A program made the translations under genes and the position numbers. Shown piece after piece: positions 41,978 to 50,551 of a stretch of DNA of 64,000 nucleotides. This DNA is from Streptacidiphilus sp. ASG 303 (GTDB taxonomy: Bacteria; Actinomycetota; Actinomycetes; Streptomycetales; Streptomycetaceae), in the NCBI RefSeq assembly GCF_020991365.1, contig NZ_JAJLRA010000006.1, positions 186,001-250,000 on the forward strand, written 5' to 3'. The notes beneath the pieces are model-generated. The model was not told the DNA's origin and made no database searches. It saw nothing but the letters and a program-made list of their open reading frames with translations. Positions within the stretch are counted from its first letter, which is position 1. Every line of letters begins with the position of its first letter.

Positions 41978-43357
41978 TCACCGCGGGGACCGGCCCACCA
42001 GGGCGAAGGCCTGCCGGGCGATCTCGAACTCCTCGTCCGTCGGCACCACCGCCACCGGGACCCGCGCGCCGGGCGGCGAGACCAGCCGGGCGCCCCCGCC
42101 CCGCCCGGCGTTCAGCTCCGGGTCCACCGTGATGCCCAGCCCCTCCAGGCCCGCCGTCGCGGCCGCCCGCACCGGGGCGGAGTTCTCGCCCACCCCCGCG
42201 GTGAAGACCAGGGCGTCCACCCGGCCCAGCACGGCCGTGTAGGCGCCGATGTACTTCCGCAGCCGGTGGACGTACACGTCGAAGGCGACCGCGGCCTCCC
42301 GGTCGCCCTCCTCCCGGCGGCGGACGATCTCCCGCATGTCGTTGTCCCCGCAGAGCCCCACCAGCCCGCTGCGGCGGTTGAGCAGGTCGTCGACCTCGTC
42401 CATCGTCAGCCCGCCGACCCGGCTCAGGTGGAACACCACCGCCGGGTCCAGGTCGCCCGAGCGGGTGCCCATGACCAGGCCCTCCAGCGGTGTCATGCCC
42501 ATCGACGTCTCCACGCAGACGCCGCCCGCCACCGCCGACGCCGACGCGCCGTTGCCCAGGTGCAGCACGATCACGTTCACCTCGGACGGCTCCCGCCCCA
42601 GCAGCCCGGCCGCGGCCCGCGACACGTACTGGTGCGACGTGCCGTGGAAGCCGTACCGGCGCACCGAGAACCGGTCGGCCACCGCCCGGTCCACCGCGTA
42701 GCGGGCCGCGGCCTCCGGCAGGGTGGCGTGGAACGCGGTGTCGAAGACCGCCACCTGCGGCAGGTCGGGGCGCAGCGCGCGGGCGGTCTCGATGCCGGTG
42801 ACGTTCGCCGGGTTGTGCAGCGGGGCCAGCGGGGTCAGGGCGCGGACCTCCTCCAGCACCTCGTCGGTGACCAGCGTCGGCTCGGTGAAGCGGGTGCCGC
42901 CGTGCACCACCCGGTGGCCCACCGCGGCCAGGCCGGGGGAGTCCAGGCCCAGGCCGTCGGCGCGCAGCTCCTCGCCGACCGCCCCCAGCGCCGCGGCGTG
43001 GTCCGGGAAGGGCAGGGTCCGCTCGCGCCGCCCCCCGTCGCCGGACGTGTGGACGATGCGTCCGCCGCCCCCGGACTCGCCGATCCGCTCGGCCAGGCCG
43101 CCGGCCAGCCGCCGGCCGTCCGCCATGTCCAGCAGCTGGTACTTGACCGACGACGAGCCGGAGTTCAGGACCAGCACCCGGGTGGCGGCGCCGTCCGGCC
43201 CGCGGACGCCCCCGGCGGACGCGTCCCCGTCCGCCCGCGGTGCTCCTGCCGGCCCGGGGGCGGCCGCGCGCGCCGCCGCGGGGGCCGCGGCGGAGGAGGT
43301 GACGGGGGCCGTGGCGGCCGTGCTCTCGGCGGCTCCGTCGGCGGGGACTGGACTCAC
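41978..43357 (-). CDS. ackA: Acetate kinase with N-terminal extension
   Basis: 459 residues. Interconverts acetate/ATP and acetyl-phosphate/ADP. The kinase core begins at about residue 60 with RVLVLNSGSSSVKYQLLD (phosphate-binding), followed by VGHRVVHGGTRF, FDTAFHATLPEAAARYAVD, HGTSHQYVSRAA and GTRSGDLDP. The first 59 residues are Ala/Pro/Gly-rich and have no counterpart in ordinary AckA. GTG 43357 has GAGGAG 8 nt upstream and no usable start lies closer to the core, so the extension seems real. Pta is 55 bp upstream on the same strand, giving a pta-ackA operon. Confidence 0.94.
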   Translation of the reverse strand: MSPVPADGAAESTAATAPVTSSAAAPAAARAAAPGPAGAPRADGDASAGGVRGPDGAATRVLVLNSGSSSVKYQLLDMADGRRLAGGLAERIGESGGGGRIVHTSGDGGRRERTLPFPDHAAALGAVGEELRADGLGLDSPGLAAVGHRVVHGGTRFTEPTLVTDEVLEEVRALTPLAPLHNPANVTGIETARALRPDLPQVAVFDTAFHATLPEAAARYAVDRAVADRFSVRRYGFHGTSHQYVSRAAAGLLGREPSEVNVIVLHLGNGASASAVAGGVCVETSMGMTPLEGLVMGTRSGDLDPAVVFHLSRVGGLTMDEVDDLLNRRSGLVGLCGDNDMREIVRRREEGDREAAVAFDVYVHRLRKYIGAYTAVLGRVDALVFTAGVGENSAPVRAAATAGLEGLGITVDPELNAGRGGGARLVSPPGARVPVAVVPTDEEFEIARQAFALVGRSPR

Positions 43358-43412
43358 TGGGTTCGCTCCTCGGCTGGTCGGGACGGCCGTGCCGCTGCCG
43401 GCCGGCCGCCGG

Positions 43413-45533
43413 TCAACGCCCGTCCCGGCCCTGGGCCTGGACGGCGGTGATGGCGACGGTGTTGACGATGTCCTGCACCAGGGCGCCGCGTGACAGGTCG
43501 TTGACCGGCTTGCGCAGCCCCTGCAGCACCGGGCCCACCGCGACGGCCCCGGCCGAGCGCTGCACGGCCTTGTAGGTGTTGTTGCCGGTGTTCAGGTCCG
43601 GGAAGACCAGGACGGTCGCCCGGCCCGCCACCTTCGACCCCGGCAGCTTGGTGGCGGCCACCCCCGGGTCCACGGCGGCGTCGTACTGGATCGGCCCCTC
43701 CACCAGCAGGTCCGGGCGCTGAGCGCGGACCAGCTCCGTCGCCTCGCGGACCTTGTCCACGTCCGCGCCCGAGCCGGAGGTGCCCGTGGAGTAGGAGAGC
43801 ATCGCGATCCGCGGCTCCACCCCGAACTGGGCGGCGGTCCCCGCCGACTGGATCGCGATGTCGGCGAGCTGCCGGGCGTCCGGGTCCGGGTTGACCGCGC
43901 AGTCGCCGTAGACCAGCACCCGGTCGGCCAGGCACATGAAGAAGACCGACGAGACGATGGCGGCGCCCGGCGCCGTCTTGATGACCTCGAAGGCGGGCCG
44001 GATGGTGGCCGCGGTGGAGTGCACCGCGCCTGAGACCATGCCGTCGGCCAGGCCCTCCTGCACCATCAGGGTCCCGAAGTAGCTGACGTCGGCCACCACG
44101 TCGTAGGCCAGCTCCACGCTGACGCCCCGGTGCGCCCGCAGCTTCGCGTACACCTCGGCGAAGCGGTCCCGCAGCGGGGAGGACACCGGGTCCACGATGC
44201 GGGCGACCGCGCCGGAGGACTCCCGGTCCAGGCCCAGGTCCACGCCGAGGTCGGCGGCGCGGCGGCGCACCGCGTCCTCGTCGCCGAGCAGGGTGAGGTC
44301 GCAGATGTTGCGGCGCAGCAGCACCTCGGCGGCGCGCAGCACCCGCTCCTCGGTGCCCTCGGGCAGCACCACGTGGCGGCGGTCCCCGCGGGCCCGCTCC
44401 AGCAGCACGTGCTCGAACATCATCGGGGTGACCCGCTCCGAGCGGCTCAGCTCGATCCGGTCCAGCAGCTCGGCGGTGTCCACGTGCAGCTCGAAGAGGC
44501 CGAGGGCGGTCTCCGCCTTGCGGGGGCTCGCCGCGGTCAGGCGGCCCTCCAGGCCCGACAGCGAGGCCGCGGTCGGCCAGCTGCCCGCAGGCGCCACCAG
44601 CACCGGCGTGCCCGGGGCCAGCCGGCCGGCCAGCGCCATCACCGCCGCGTCGGGGCGGATGCCGAGGGTGAGCAGCACGCCGGAGATCGACGGGGCGCCG
44701 GCGGCGTGCGCGGCCAGGGTGCCGATCAGCAGGTCGGCGCGGTCCCCGGGGGTGACCACCAGGGCCCCCTCGGTGAGGGCGGCCAGGAAGGTCGGCAGCG
44801 TGGCCCCGCCGAAGACGAAGCCCCGCACGTCGCGGGCCAGGCCGGCCGGGTCGCCGAGCAGCACCTCCGCGCCGGTGGCCTGCACGACCTGGGTGACGGT
44901 GGGCGCGGCGAGCGCCTGGTCCTCCGGGAGGATGTAGGACGGCACGGACGGCCGCCCCGCCAGGCGGCGGGCGATCTGCTGCTTGTCCGCGGGCGTCACC
45001 CGGTTGGCGACCATCGCCAGGATGTTGCATCCCAGGTCGGAGTAGGCGCGGTAGGCGTTGCGGACCTCGGCGACCACGGCGTCGGGCCCCTCCCGCAGGC
45101 CGCCGACCACGGGCAGCACCCAGGCGCCGAACTCGTTCGCCAGCCGCGCGTTGAAGGACAGCTCGTCCGGGATGCTGGTGTCGGCGAAGTCGGTGCCGAG
45201 CACCAGCATCGCCTGGCACTTGCGCTCCAGTGTCCTGAACCTGTCCACCAGGACGGACACCAGCTCGTCCACCCCGCGCTCCGCCTGCAGCGCCGTGGCC
45301 TCCTCGTAGCTGAGGCCGTAGAGGTCCTCCAGGGGGAGGTCGATCCGGTACCGGCCGCGCAGCAGCTCCACCACGTGGTCGGAGCCCGGGCCGCCCGGGG
45401 CCGCGGCGTGGACCAGCGGACGGAACACCCCGACCCGGTCCACGTGGCGGGTCAGCAGCTCCATGACCCCCAGCTCGACCACCTGCCGGCCGTCCCCGCG
45501 GCCGATACCGGTCACGTACACGCTGCGCGCCAC
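43413..45533 (-). CDS. pta: Phosphate acetyltransferase, long form with DRTGG domain
   Basis: About 706 residues. Converts acetyl-CoA and phosphate to acetyl-phosphate. Three parts: an N-terminal domain starting VARSVYVTGIGRGDGRQVVE (dethiobiotin-synthetase-like but with the P-loop degenerate), a DRTGG domain (VLLGDPAGLARDVRGFVFGG, GDRADLLIGTLAAH), and the C-terminal PTA domain with SGAVHSTAATIRPAFEVIKT and FPDLNTGNNTYKAVQR. GTG 45533 matches the family; GTG 45542 is possible. Followed by ackA with 55 bp between. Confidence 0.95.
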   Translation of the reverse strand: MARSVYVTGIGRGDGRQVVELGVMELLTRHVDRVGVFRPLVHAAAPGGPGSDHVVELLRGRYRIDLPLEDLYGLSYEEATALQAERGVDELVSVLVDRFRTLERKCQAMLVLGTDFADTSIPDELSFNARLANEFGAWVLPVVGGLREGPDAVVAEVRNAYRAYSDLGCNILAMVANRVTPADKQQIARRLAGRPSVPSYILPEDQALAAPTVTQVVQATGAEVLLGDPAGLARDVRGFVFGGATLPTFLAALTEGALVVTPGDRADLLIGTLAAHAAGAPSISGVLLTLGIRPDAAVMALAGRLAPGTPVLVAPAGSWPTAASLSGLEGRLTAASPRKAETALGLFELHVDTAELLDRIELSRSERVTPMMFEHVLLERARGDRRHVVLPEGTEERVLRAAEVLLRRNICDLTLLGDEDAVRRRAADLGVDLGLDRESSGAVARIVDPVSSPLRDRFAEVYAKLRAHRGVSVELAYDVVADVSYFGTLMVQEGLADGMVSGAVHSTAATIRPAFEVIKTAPGAAIVSSVFFMCLADRVLVYGDCAVNPDPDARQLADIAIQSAGTAAQFGVEPRIAMLSYSTGTSGSGADVDKVREATELVRAQRPDLLVEGPIQYDAAVDPGVAATKLPGSKVAGRATVLVFPDLNTGNNTYKAVQRSAGAVAVGPVLQGLRKPVNDLSRGALVQDIVNTVAITAVQAQGRDGR

Positions 45534-45761
45534 GCGTTCCACTCCGTTCCCTGGGCCTGCCGGGCCGGGCCCGCGCTGCGGTCCCGCGATCCCGCGGTGC
45601 CGCCGGGGACGTGCCGTCGGGCACGTTCCGGGACACCTGTCGACCATACCCGCGTACCCGAGCCGGACGCCGGGCACGGGTGGTCCCGGGCCCGGCGGGA
45701 CGGTCGGCCCGGGACGCCGGGCCGACGGGGGCGGCCGTGGGCGGCCGGGACCGGCGGGCGT

Positions 45762-45801
45762 CGGGAGCGGACGGGAGCGACCGGGAGCGACCGGGAGCGC
45801 C
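45762..45801. repeat. 10-nt tandem repeat
   Basis: cgggagcgac-type unit repeated four times in non-coding DNA upstream of pta. Confidence 0.65.
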
Positions 45802-45833
45802 CGTGCCGACGTCGACGTCCTGGGCCGAGGGCC

Positions 45834-45897
45834 CAGGGCCGGTCGGAGGGGTGGCCCCGGCCGCGGCGGGCCCGGCCCGCCCCTCCGACCGGCCCTG
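45834..45897. terminator. 18-bp stem hairpin in the pta / TasA-like gap
   Basis: Arms 45834-45851 and 45880-45897 pair perfectly around a 28-nt GC-rich loop. It lies about 300 bp upstream of pta and about 400 bp after the TasA-like gene on the same strand, so it could terminate that gene, or form an attenuator. Confidence 0.55.
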
Positions 45898-46294
45898 CAG
45901 GACCACACCCTTGCCGGACCACGCCCCTAACCACCGGCTCGTGCCGGGCGGCGCCGCACCGCCCCCGTCGGCACCCACCCCGCGCTGTCCCCGCCCGCGC
46001 CACACCCGTCCTGGTGTCCCTGCGTCCCGCCGCAACGCCGACGGCCGCCCGGAGTCTCCTCCGGGCGGCCGCCCACGTCTCGCCCCCTCGGTTCCCCCTC
46101 GGCGAGTCTCCCCCCTCGGAGTCCCTCTCCCCCCGGATCCCCCCGGCGGGACTCCTTCCCCCGCGCGGCCTCCCCTGCCGTGCGCGGGATCCTCGGTACC
46201 GGGTCCGGCGCCCGCCGGACGGTTCCCCAACCGCCCGCGGCCCCCCGGCCGTACGGCCGGACCCTGCACCAGGTCTGCTGCTGCCTCCGCCCCG

Positions 46295-46960
46295 CTACCC
46301 GGCCACCGTCGCGTCGGGTGCCTGGAGCTGGATCAGCGTGGCCGTCAGGCTGTAGGCCAGGGACTTGCCCTGGATGCTGTTGCCGGCCTGCTCGTCGATG
46401 CGCCCGGTGACCGTCACCCGCTGCTGGTCCCCCGGATCGAGCCTGAAGTACTCCGCGAACCCGGCGTAGTCGCCGTCGGTCCGCGTGTACGGCACGTCAC
46501 CCGACTGCGGGCCGTTGGGCCCCAGGCTGTGGGCGAACGCGTCGTCGAGGTCGATGTCGAACTCCTTGTCGCCGAGGTCGCGGCCCGTGCTGCTGCGCCG
46601 CTCGATGGCGACGTGCAGGTGGAAGTACTTGAGGTCCGCGTCCCGGACCGCCTCCTCGCCGGACCCGACGCCGTCCCGGTGCAGGGCGAGGCGCACCTTG
46701 CCGCTCAGCGAGCCGCCGCCGCTGAACACCGCGCTGAGCGTCGGCAGCGGACTGCCCGGGACGAGGTCCGTCGCCGACGGCGCCGAGGTGGTGGACGCTG
46801 ACCCGAGGGTGAGGGTGCCGGTCTGGACGGTGGTGGAGCCGGTGTTCTGGGTGTCGGTGAACCACGCGTAGGTCCCTCCGGTGACGGCCACGGCGGCGGC
46901 GGCCAGGGATACCGATCCGGCGAGCGCGGCGACCTTCCTGCTGCTCCTGAACACGCTCAT
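46295..46960 (-). CDS. TasA/camelysin-like protein with SipW-dependent-type signal peptide
   Basis: 221 residues. Basic start (MSVFRSSRK), hydrophobic core AALAGSVSLAAAAVAVTGG and then TYAWFTDTQNTGSTTVQTG, the hallmark of signal peptides cleaved by SipW-type peptidases. The mature part is acidic and beta-rich (SLSGKVRLALHRDG, DADLKYFHLHVAIE, GDYAGFAEYFRLDPGDQQRV, SLAYSLTATLIQLQ), similar in layout to TasA/CalY fibre proteins. Its partner peptidase is the divergent gene at 47262. Probably a secreted surface or fibre subunit; that is by family analogy. Confidence 0.83.
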   Translation of the reverse strand: MSVFRSSRKVAALAGSVSLAAAAVAVTGGTYAWFTDTQNTGSTTVQTGTLTLGSASTTSAPSATDLVPGSPLPTLSAVFSGGGSLSGKVRLALHRDGVGSGEEAVRDADLKYFHLHVAIERRSSTGRDLGDKEFDIDLDDAFAHSLGPNGPQSGDVPYTRTDGDYAGFAEYFRLDPGDQQRVTVTGRIDEQAGNSIQGKSLAYSLTATLIQLQAPDATVAG

Positions 46961-47261
46961 CCCGTCCCGACCGTCCTCATGTCCGTCCACGTCCGCGCGG
47001 TGGTCCGCCGCTGCACGCCACGTGCGTTCCGCCCGCACCTCCCTGCCGGTGCGGCATCTGACGACAAGACTGCCGAGGGGCCGCCCCCGCCACATCACCA
47101 AAGCGCAGTAAGCGCCTATCCCCACTTTTGACGATGCGCCGGACCAGCCCCCGCGGAAGGATCGGAAGGGCGACTGGTGTCAGGGCCCCCGGTCGCGACG
47201 CACACGCCGCCGGCCGACCACGGGCCGCGCGGAAGGGGAAGGCACGGGCGGGAGATCAACT
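46961..47261. other. Divergent promoter region of the SipW-type module
   Basis: 301 bp. AT-richer around 47090-47130 (gcagtaagcgcctatccc, cacttttgacgatg). TTTTGAC near 47128 resembles a -35 element for the peptidase gene. No ORF supported. Confidence 0.45.
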
Positions 47262-48035
47262 GTGGCGACCACGGCTCCCCGGGCGAGGGGATCGCACCGC
47301 CGTCCCGCGGCCGGCCCCCCGGTGCCGGGCAGGGCCTCCGGGGGGCGCCGGGGCCGCCGCGGGCGGGGCCGCGGCGGCCCCTCCCGCACCACCGGCTCGC
47401 CGCGCGGCCGGGGCAGGGCGCCGCGGGGCCCCGGGGGCGCCCTGCGCGTCGCGGCCCAGGTCCTGGTCCTGCTCGCCGCGGCGGGGGCCGTCGCCCTGGC
47501 CCTGGCGCTGACCGTGCTCCCGCTGGCCGTGCACGGCTCGGTGCTGACCGTCCTCACCGGGAGCATGGACCCGGCGATCCCGCCCGGGTCCGTGGTGGTG
47601 GACCGCCCGGTGCAGCCCGGATCCATCAGACGCGGCGACGTGGTCACCTTCCGGTCCGGCCGCTCCCCGTCCGGCGGGGAGCAGCTGGTCACCCACCGGG
47701 TGGTGGCGGTCCACAGCAGCCGCGTCGGGCTGTCGTTCACCACGAAGGGCGACGCCAACCGCGTCGACGACCCCGGCCGCCGTGACGCGTCCGACGTCCG
47801 GGGCCGGGTCTGGTTCCACCTGCCGCAGATCGGCCTCTGGCGGCAGCGGCTGCTCTCCGGGGCCGGCGCACTCGTCGTCGGCGGCCTCGCCCTCGGCGTC
47901 TGGGGGGCGCGGACGCTCGCCTGGGCGCTCCGCCCGGCGGAGGGGGGCGCCGGGGCGCCGCAGGAGGGGGGCGCAGGCCCGGAGCCCGGCCGCAGGCGCG
48001 GGCACGGCACGGTGGAGTGGGACGGCGGTGCCTGA
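47262..48035 (+). CDS. SipW-type (S26B, Ser/His) signal peptidase
   Basis: 257 residues. An Arg/Gly/Pro-rich basic head (1-65), a membrane helix (about 70-90), then catalytic motifs: LTGSMDPAIPPGS with Ser101, QLVTHRVVAV with His145 in place of the Lys of ordinary bacterial signal peptidase I, and TKGDAN...DD (Asp164, Asp169/170). A second helix (about 196-218) follows and the C-terminus is cytoplasmic and polar. This is the archaeal/ER-type dyad found in SipW, which processes TasA-like substrates. GTG 47262 has GGGAG 8 nt upstream. It overlaps the next gene by 8 nt. Confidence 0.88.
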   Translation: MATTAPRARGSHRRPAAGPPVPGRASGGRRGRRGRGRGGPSRTTGSPRGRGRAPRGPGGALRVAAQVLVLLAAAGAVALALALTVLPLAVHGSVLTVLTGSMDPAIPPGSVVVDRPVQPGSIRRGDVVTFRSGRSPSGGEQLVTHRVVAVHSSRVGLSFTTKGDANRVDDPGRRDASDVRGRVWFHLPQIGLWRQRLLSGAGALVVGGLALGVWGARTLAWALRPAEGGAGAPQEGGAGPEPGRRRGHGTVEWDGGA

Positions 48036-48636
48036 CCGCGGGCGCCACCGCAGGCGGCCCGCCCCCGCCGCCGCACCGAGCCCGCTGCTGCGCCGCCTCG
48101 CCGCCGCGGTCCTCTTCGGCGCGGCCGGGACCGCCGCCTCCACACCGCTCTGGGGCACCACCGGCGCCTGGCTCACCGACACCGCGGACTCCGGCACCGT
48201 CCGCGTCGACACGGCCCCCGACCCCGAGATCCCCGACCCCGAAACCCCCCACGCCGAAACCCCCCACGCCGAAACCCCCCGCTCCGAGGCGGCCGCGCCT
48301 GCGGCCGCCGCTCCCGGTGCGGCCGGCTCCCCGGACCGGTCCCCGGCCCCCGGCCCCGCCGCCCGGAGCGGCCCAGCCCCGCAGGGCGCGCACCCGGACG
48401 CCGCCGGACCGGCGGGGACCGGCCGGCCGGCGGACACCGGACAGGCCGGCGCCGGGCGGACAGGGGGCGGACGGACGACCGGCGGGAGCGGGGGCACCGG
48501 CAGGCACCGGGCCGTGCCCCCGGGCGGCCCTGCCCCGGGCAGTGCTGCCCCGGCGGATGGTGCCCCGGCCGGCGGTGCCGCGGACGGCGCCGGCCGGTCC
48601 GGTGCGCAGGGAGGCACCGGGGGGCGCGGACGATAG
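48028..48636 (+). CDS. Second SipW-substrate-like secreted protein, low-complexity mature region
   Basis: 202 residues. Basic start, hydrophobic segment LRRLAAAVLFGAAGTAAST and then TTGAWLTDTADSGTVRVDT, matching the AWFTDTxxxG motif of SipW-type substrates. After that the protein is almost entirely low-complexity: HAETP repeats, then Ala/Gly/Pro/Arg-rich sequence, with no folded TasA domain. GTG 48028 overlaps the peptidase stop, so the two are co-translated. It may be a minor fibre anchor or adaptor (like TapA in Bacillus), or a decayed substrate. Confidence 0.68.
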   Translation: MPDRGRHRRRPAPAAAPSPLLRRLAAAVLFGAAGTAASTPLWGTTGAWLTDTADSGTVRVDTAPDPEIPDPETPHAETPHAETPRSEAAAPAAAAPGAAGSPDRSPAPGPAARSGPAPQGAHPDAAGPAGTGRPADTGQAGAGRTGGGRTTGGSGGTGRHRAVPPGGPAPGSAAPADGAPAGGAADGAGRSGAQGGTGGRGR

Positions 48637-48820
48637 CGGGAGTTCCGGTCGGAGGGGGGAATACGCCGGTTCGGCGCCGTCTGTCAGCGGCCTGGACTAC
48701 GATCCGTCACGCTGCGGTGCCGAACGGTTGCACCGCGTCGATCTGCCCGCCTGCGGGCCGCGCTCCTGCCTGCCACCTGCGCGTCCGGGCCGGGCCGGGG
48801 ACCGCGTCGGCAGCTGGGGG

Positions 48821-50347
48821 ATGCGTATGACAGCAGGACACCAGACCTCCGCCCGCCGGATCCACCGCGCCCCGCGGCGGTCCCGGCCCCGGCTCCGGGC
48901 CGTCCTGCGCCGCGGACCGGCCCGCTGGGGCGCGACCGGCGACACCGCGGCGGTGGCCGCCGCCACGGCCGCCGCCCTGCTGCTCGCCGCCGGTCCCGCC
49001 GACCGCCTGCTCCCGCTGCGGCAGACCCACCTCCTGCTCGTCCTCGCCGCCGCCGGCACCGGCGCGGCCGCGGTCGGCGTCGCCGCGCTGACCCCGCGGC
49101 TGGCCGGCGGGGGCGGCCGGCCGCACCCGGTCGTCGCGGCGGCGCTGCTCCTGCACAGCCTCGTCCTGATGCCCGCCTCGGTGGTCGACACCGGGTCCGA
49201 CGAGGCGCTGCGCTGGCTGGCCGCCATCCGCTTCACCGCCTCGGTCTGCTTCGTCCTGCTGCTGGCCGCCGCGCTCCGCACCCGCCCGCTCCGCTGGGCC
49301 CGGGGCCTGCGCGGAGTCCTGGCCGCGGTGGCCGCGACCGCGGCCGGCGGCCTGCTCGGACCATCCCTCCTGCCGCCGCTGCAGTCCTCGTCCGGCGACC
49401 GGCCGCCCGCCCTGGCGCTGGCGGCGGCCTGGCTCGCCGTCTCGCTGGCGCACCTCGGCACCGGGCTCCGCCGCGGCGACCGGCTGCGCACCCGGCTCGG
49501 CCTCGGGCTCTCCGTGGCCGCGGCCGCCCAGCTGGGGAGGGTGCTGGCGGGCCACCCGGTCTGGGCGCCGGACCTGGTCTCCGCCGCGCTCCGGCTGCTG
49601 GGCCTGCTCGTCGTGCTGGCGGCGCTGACCGCCGACTTCCTCCACCAGGCCGACCGGGTCGAGGGGCGCCTGCGTGCCTCCGACCGCCGGGCCCGGCAGG
49701 CCGCCGAGCGCGACCACGAGATGCGCAACGTCCTGGCCGGCCTGTCCGGCGCCGCCTACCTGCTGCGGGCCGCGGGCGCCCGGCTGGGCCCCGGCGAGCA
49801 GGCCGAGCTGGGCGCCGCCGTCCAGGCCGAGCTGGAGCGCCTCCGGGAGCTGCTGGCCCGCGACGGCAGCCGCCCGTCCGACGACCCGGACGGCCACGAG
49901 GTGGAGCCGGTGCTGCGCCGGCTGGTGGTGCTGCGCCGCACGGTGGGCGCCGACGTCGAGCTGGCGGCCGAGCCGGGGCTGCGCACCACCGTTCCCGCCT
50001 CCGTCCTCGCCCAGGTGGCCAGCAACCTCCTGGCGAACTGCGAGCGCCACGCCCCCGGCGCCCGGGTGCGGGTGGCGGCCCGGAGGGAGGGCGGCGCGGT
50101 CCTGGTGGAGGTCGCCGACGACGGCCCGGGGCTGGCCCCGGGCGCCGAGCGGCGGGTGATGCGGCGCGGGGTGCGCGACACCGGTGCGGGCGGCAGCGGG
50201 CTCGGCCTGTACGTCAGCTCCCGGCTGCTCGCGGAGCACGGCGGCGCGGTCCGTCTCCTGCCCCGCGACCCGCTGCGGCCCGGCTGCACGGCGGTGGTGG
50301 AACTGCCCGCCGCCGGGGAGCCGGACGCCCGGGTGTCCGCCGCCTGA
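48821..50347 (+). CDS. Sensor histidine kinase with multi-pass membrane domain
   Basis: 508 residues (506 if ATG 48827 is used, which has GGGGG at better spacing). About eight hydrophobic segments in residues 40-275. A short coiled linker leads to the H-box AERDHEMRNVLAGLSGAAYL (phospho-His in DHEMR), then a HATPase domain with N-box NLLANCERH, G1 VADDGPGLAPG and G2 GSGLGLYVSSRL. No extracellular sensor domain or HAMP is seen, so the membrane bundle probably senses the signal. The response-regulator gene follows after 204 bp. The SipW-type module lies 184 bp upstream. Confidence 0.9.
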   Translation: MRMTAGHQTSARRIHRAPRRSRPRLRAVLRRGPARWGATGDTAAVAAATAAALLLAAGPADRLLPLRQTHLLLVLAAAGTGAAAVGVAALTPRLAGGGGRPHPVVAAALLLHSLVLMPASVVDTGSDEALRWLAAIRFTASVCFVLLLAAALRTRPLRWARGLRGVLAAVAATAAGGLLGPSLLPPLQSSSGDRPPALALAAAWLAVSLAHLGTGLRRGDRLRTRLGLGLSVAAAAQLGRVLAGHPVWAPDLVSAALRLLGLLVVLAALTADFLHQADRVEGRLRASDRRARQAAERDHEMRNVLAGLSGAAYLLRAAGARLGPGEQAELGAAVQAELERLRELLARDGSRPSDDPDGHEVEPVLRRLVVLRRTVGADVELAAEPGLRTTVPASVLAQVASNLLANCERHAPGARVRVAARREGGAVLVEVADDGPGLAPGAERRVMRRGVRDTGAGGSGLGLYVSSRLLAEHGGAVRLLPRDPLRPGCTAVVELPAAGEPDARVSAA

Positions 50348-50387
50348 CCTCCCCCCGGCCGGACGGATCCGTCCCGCCGCCGGTCCG

Positions 50388-50429
50388 CCACCCGCCGGTC
50401 CCACCCGCCGGTTCCACCCGCCGGGTCCG
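50388..50429. repeat. 13-nt tandem repeat between kinase and regulator genes
   Basis: Three to four copies of a unit with core acccgccggttcc in the 204-bp intergenic space. Confidence 0.6.
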
Positions 50430-50551
50430 CCCCATGGACCCGGCCCCGGGGCCACCGGTCCGGGCGCCGTCCGCCCCGCGGCCCCGTCCCGCCCGCGCCG
50501 GCCCCTCCTCCCGCACGACGAACCGCCCCTCCGCCCTCTCCGGGGAAGACC

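Larger units (their letters stand above)
45534..46294. other. 761-bp gap upstream of pta
   Basis: No ORF with real support on either strand. Holds a 10-nt tandem repeat (45762-45801), a large hairpin (45834-45897) and pyrimidine-rich sequence up to 46200. The pta promoter must lie in its left part. Confidence 0.5.

Noticed and set aside
43354-46269. A 971-codon minus-strand open frame over pta
   Set aside because: Out of frame with the clear pta coding sequence; product is Gly/Arg/Pro-rich without motifs.
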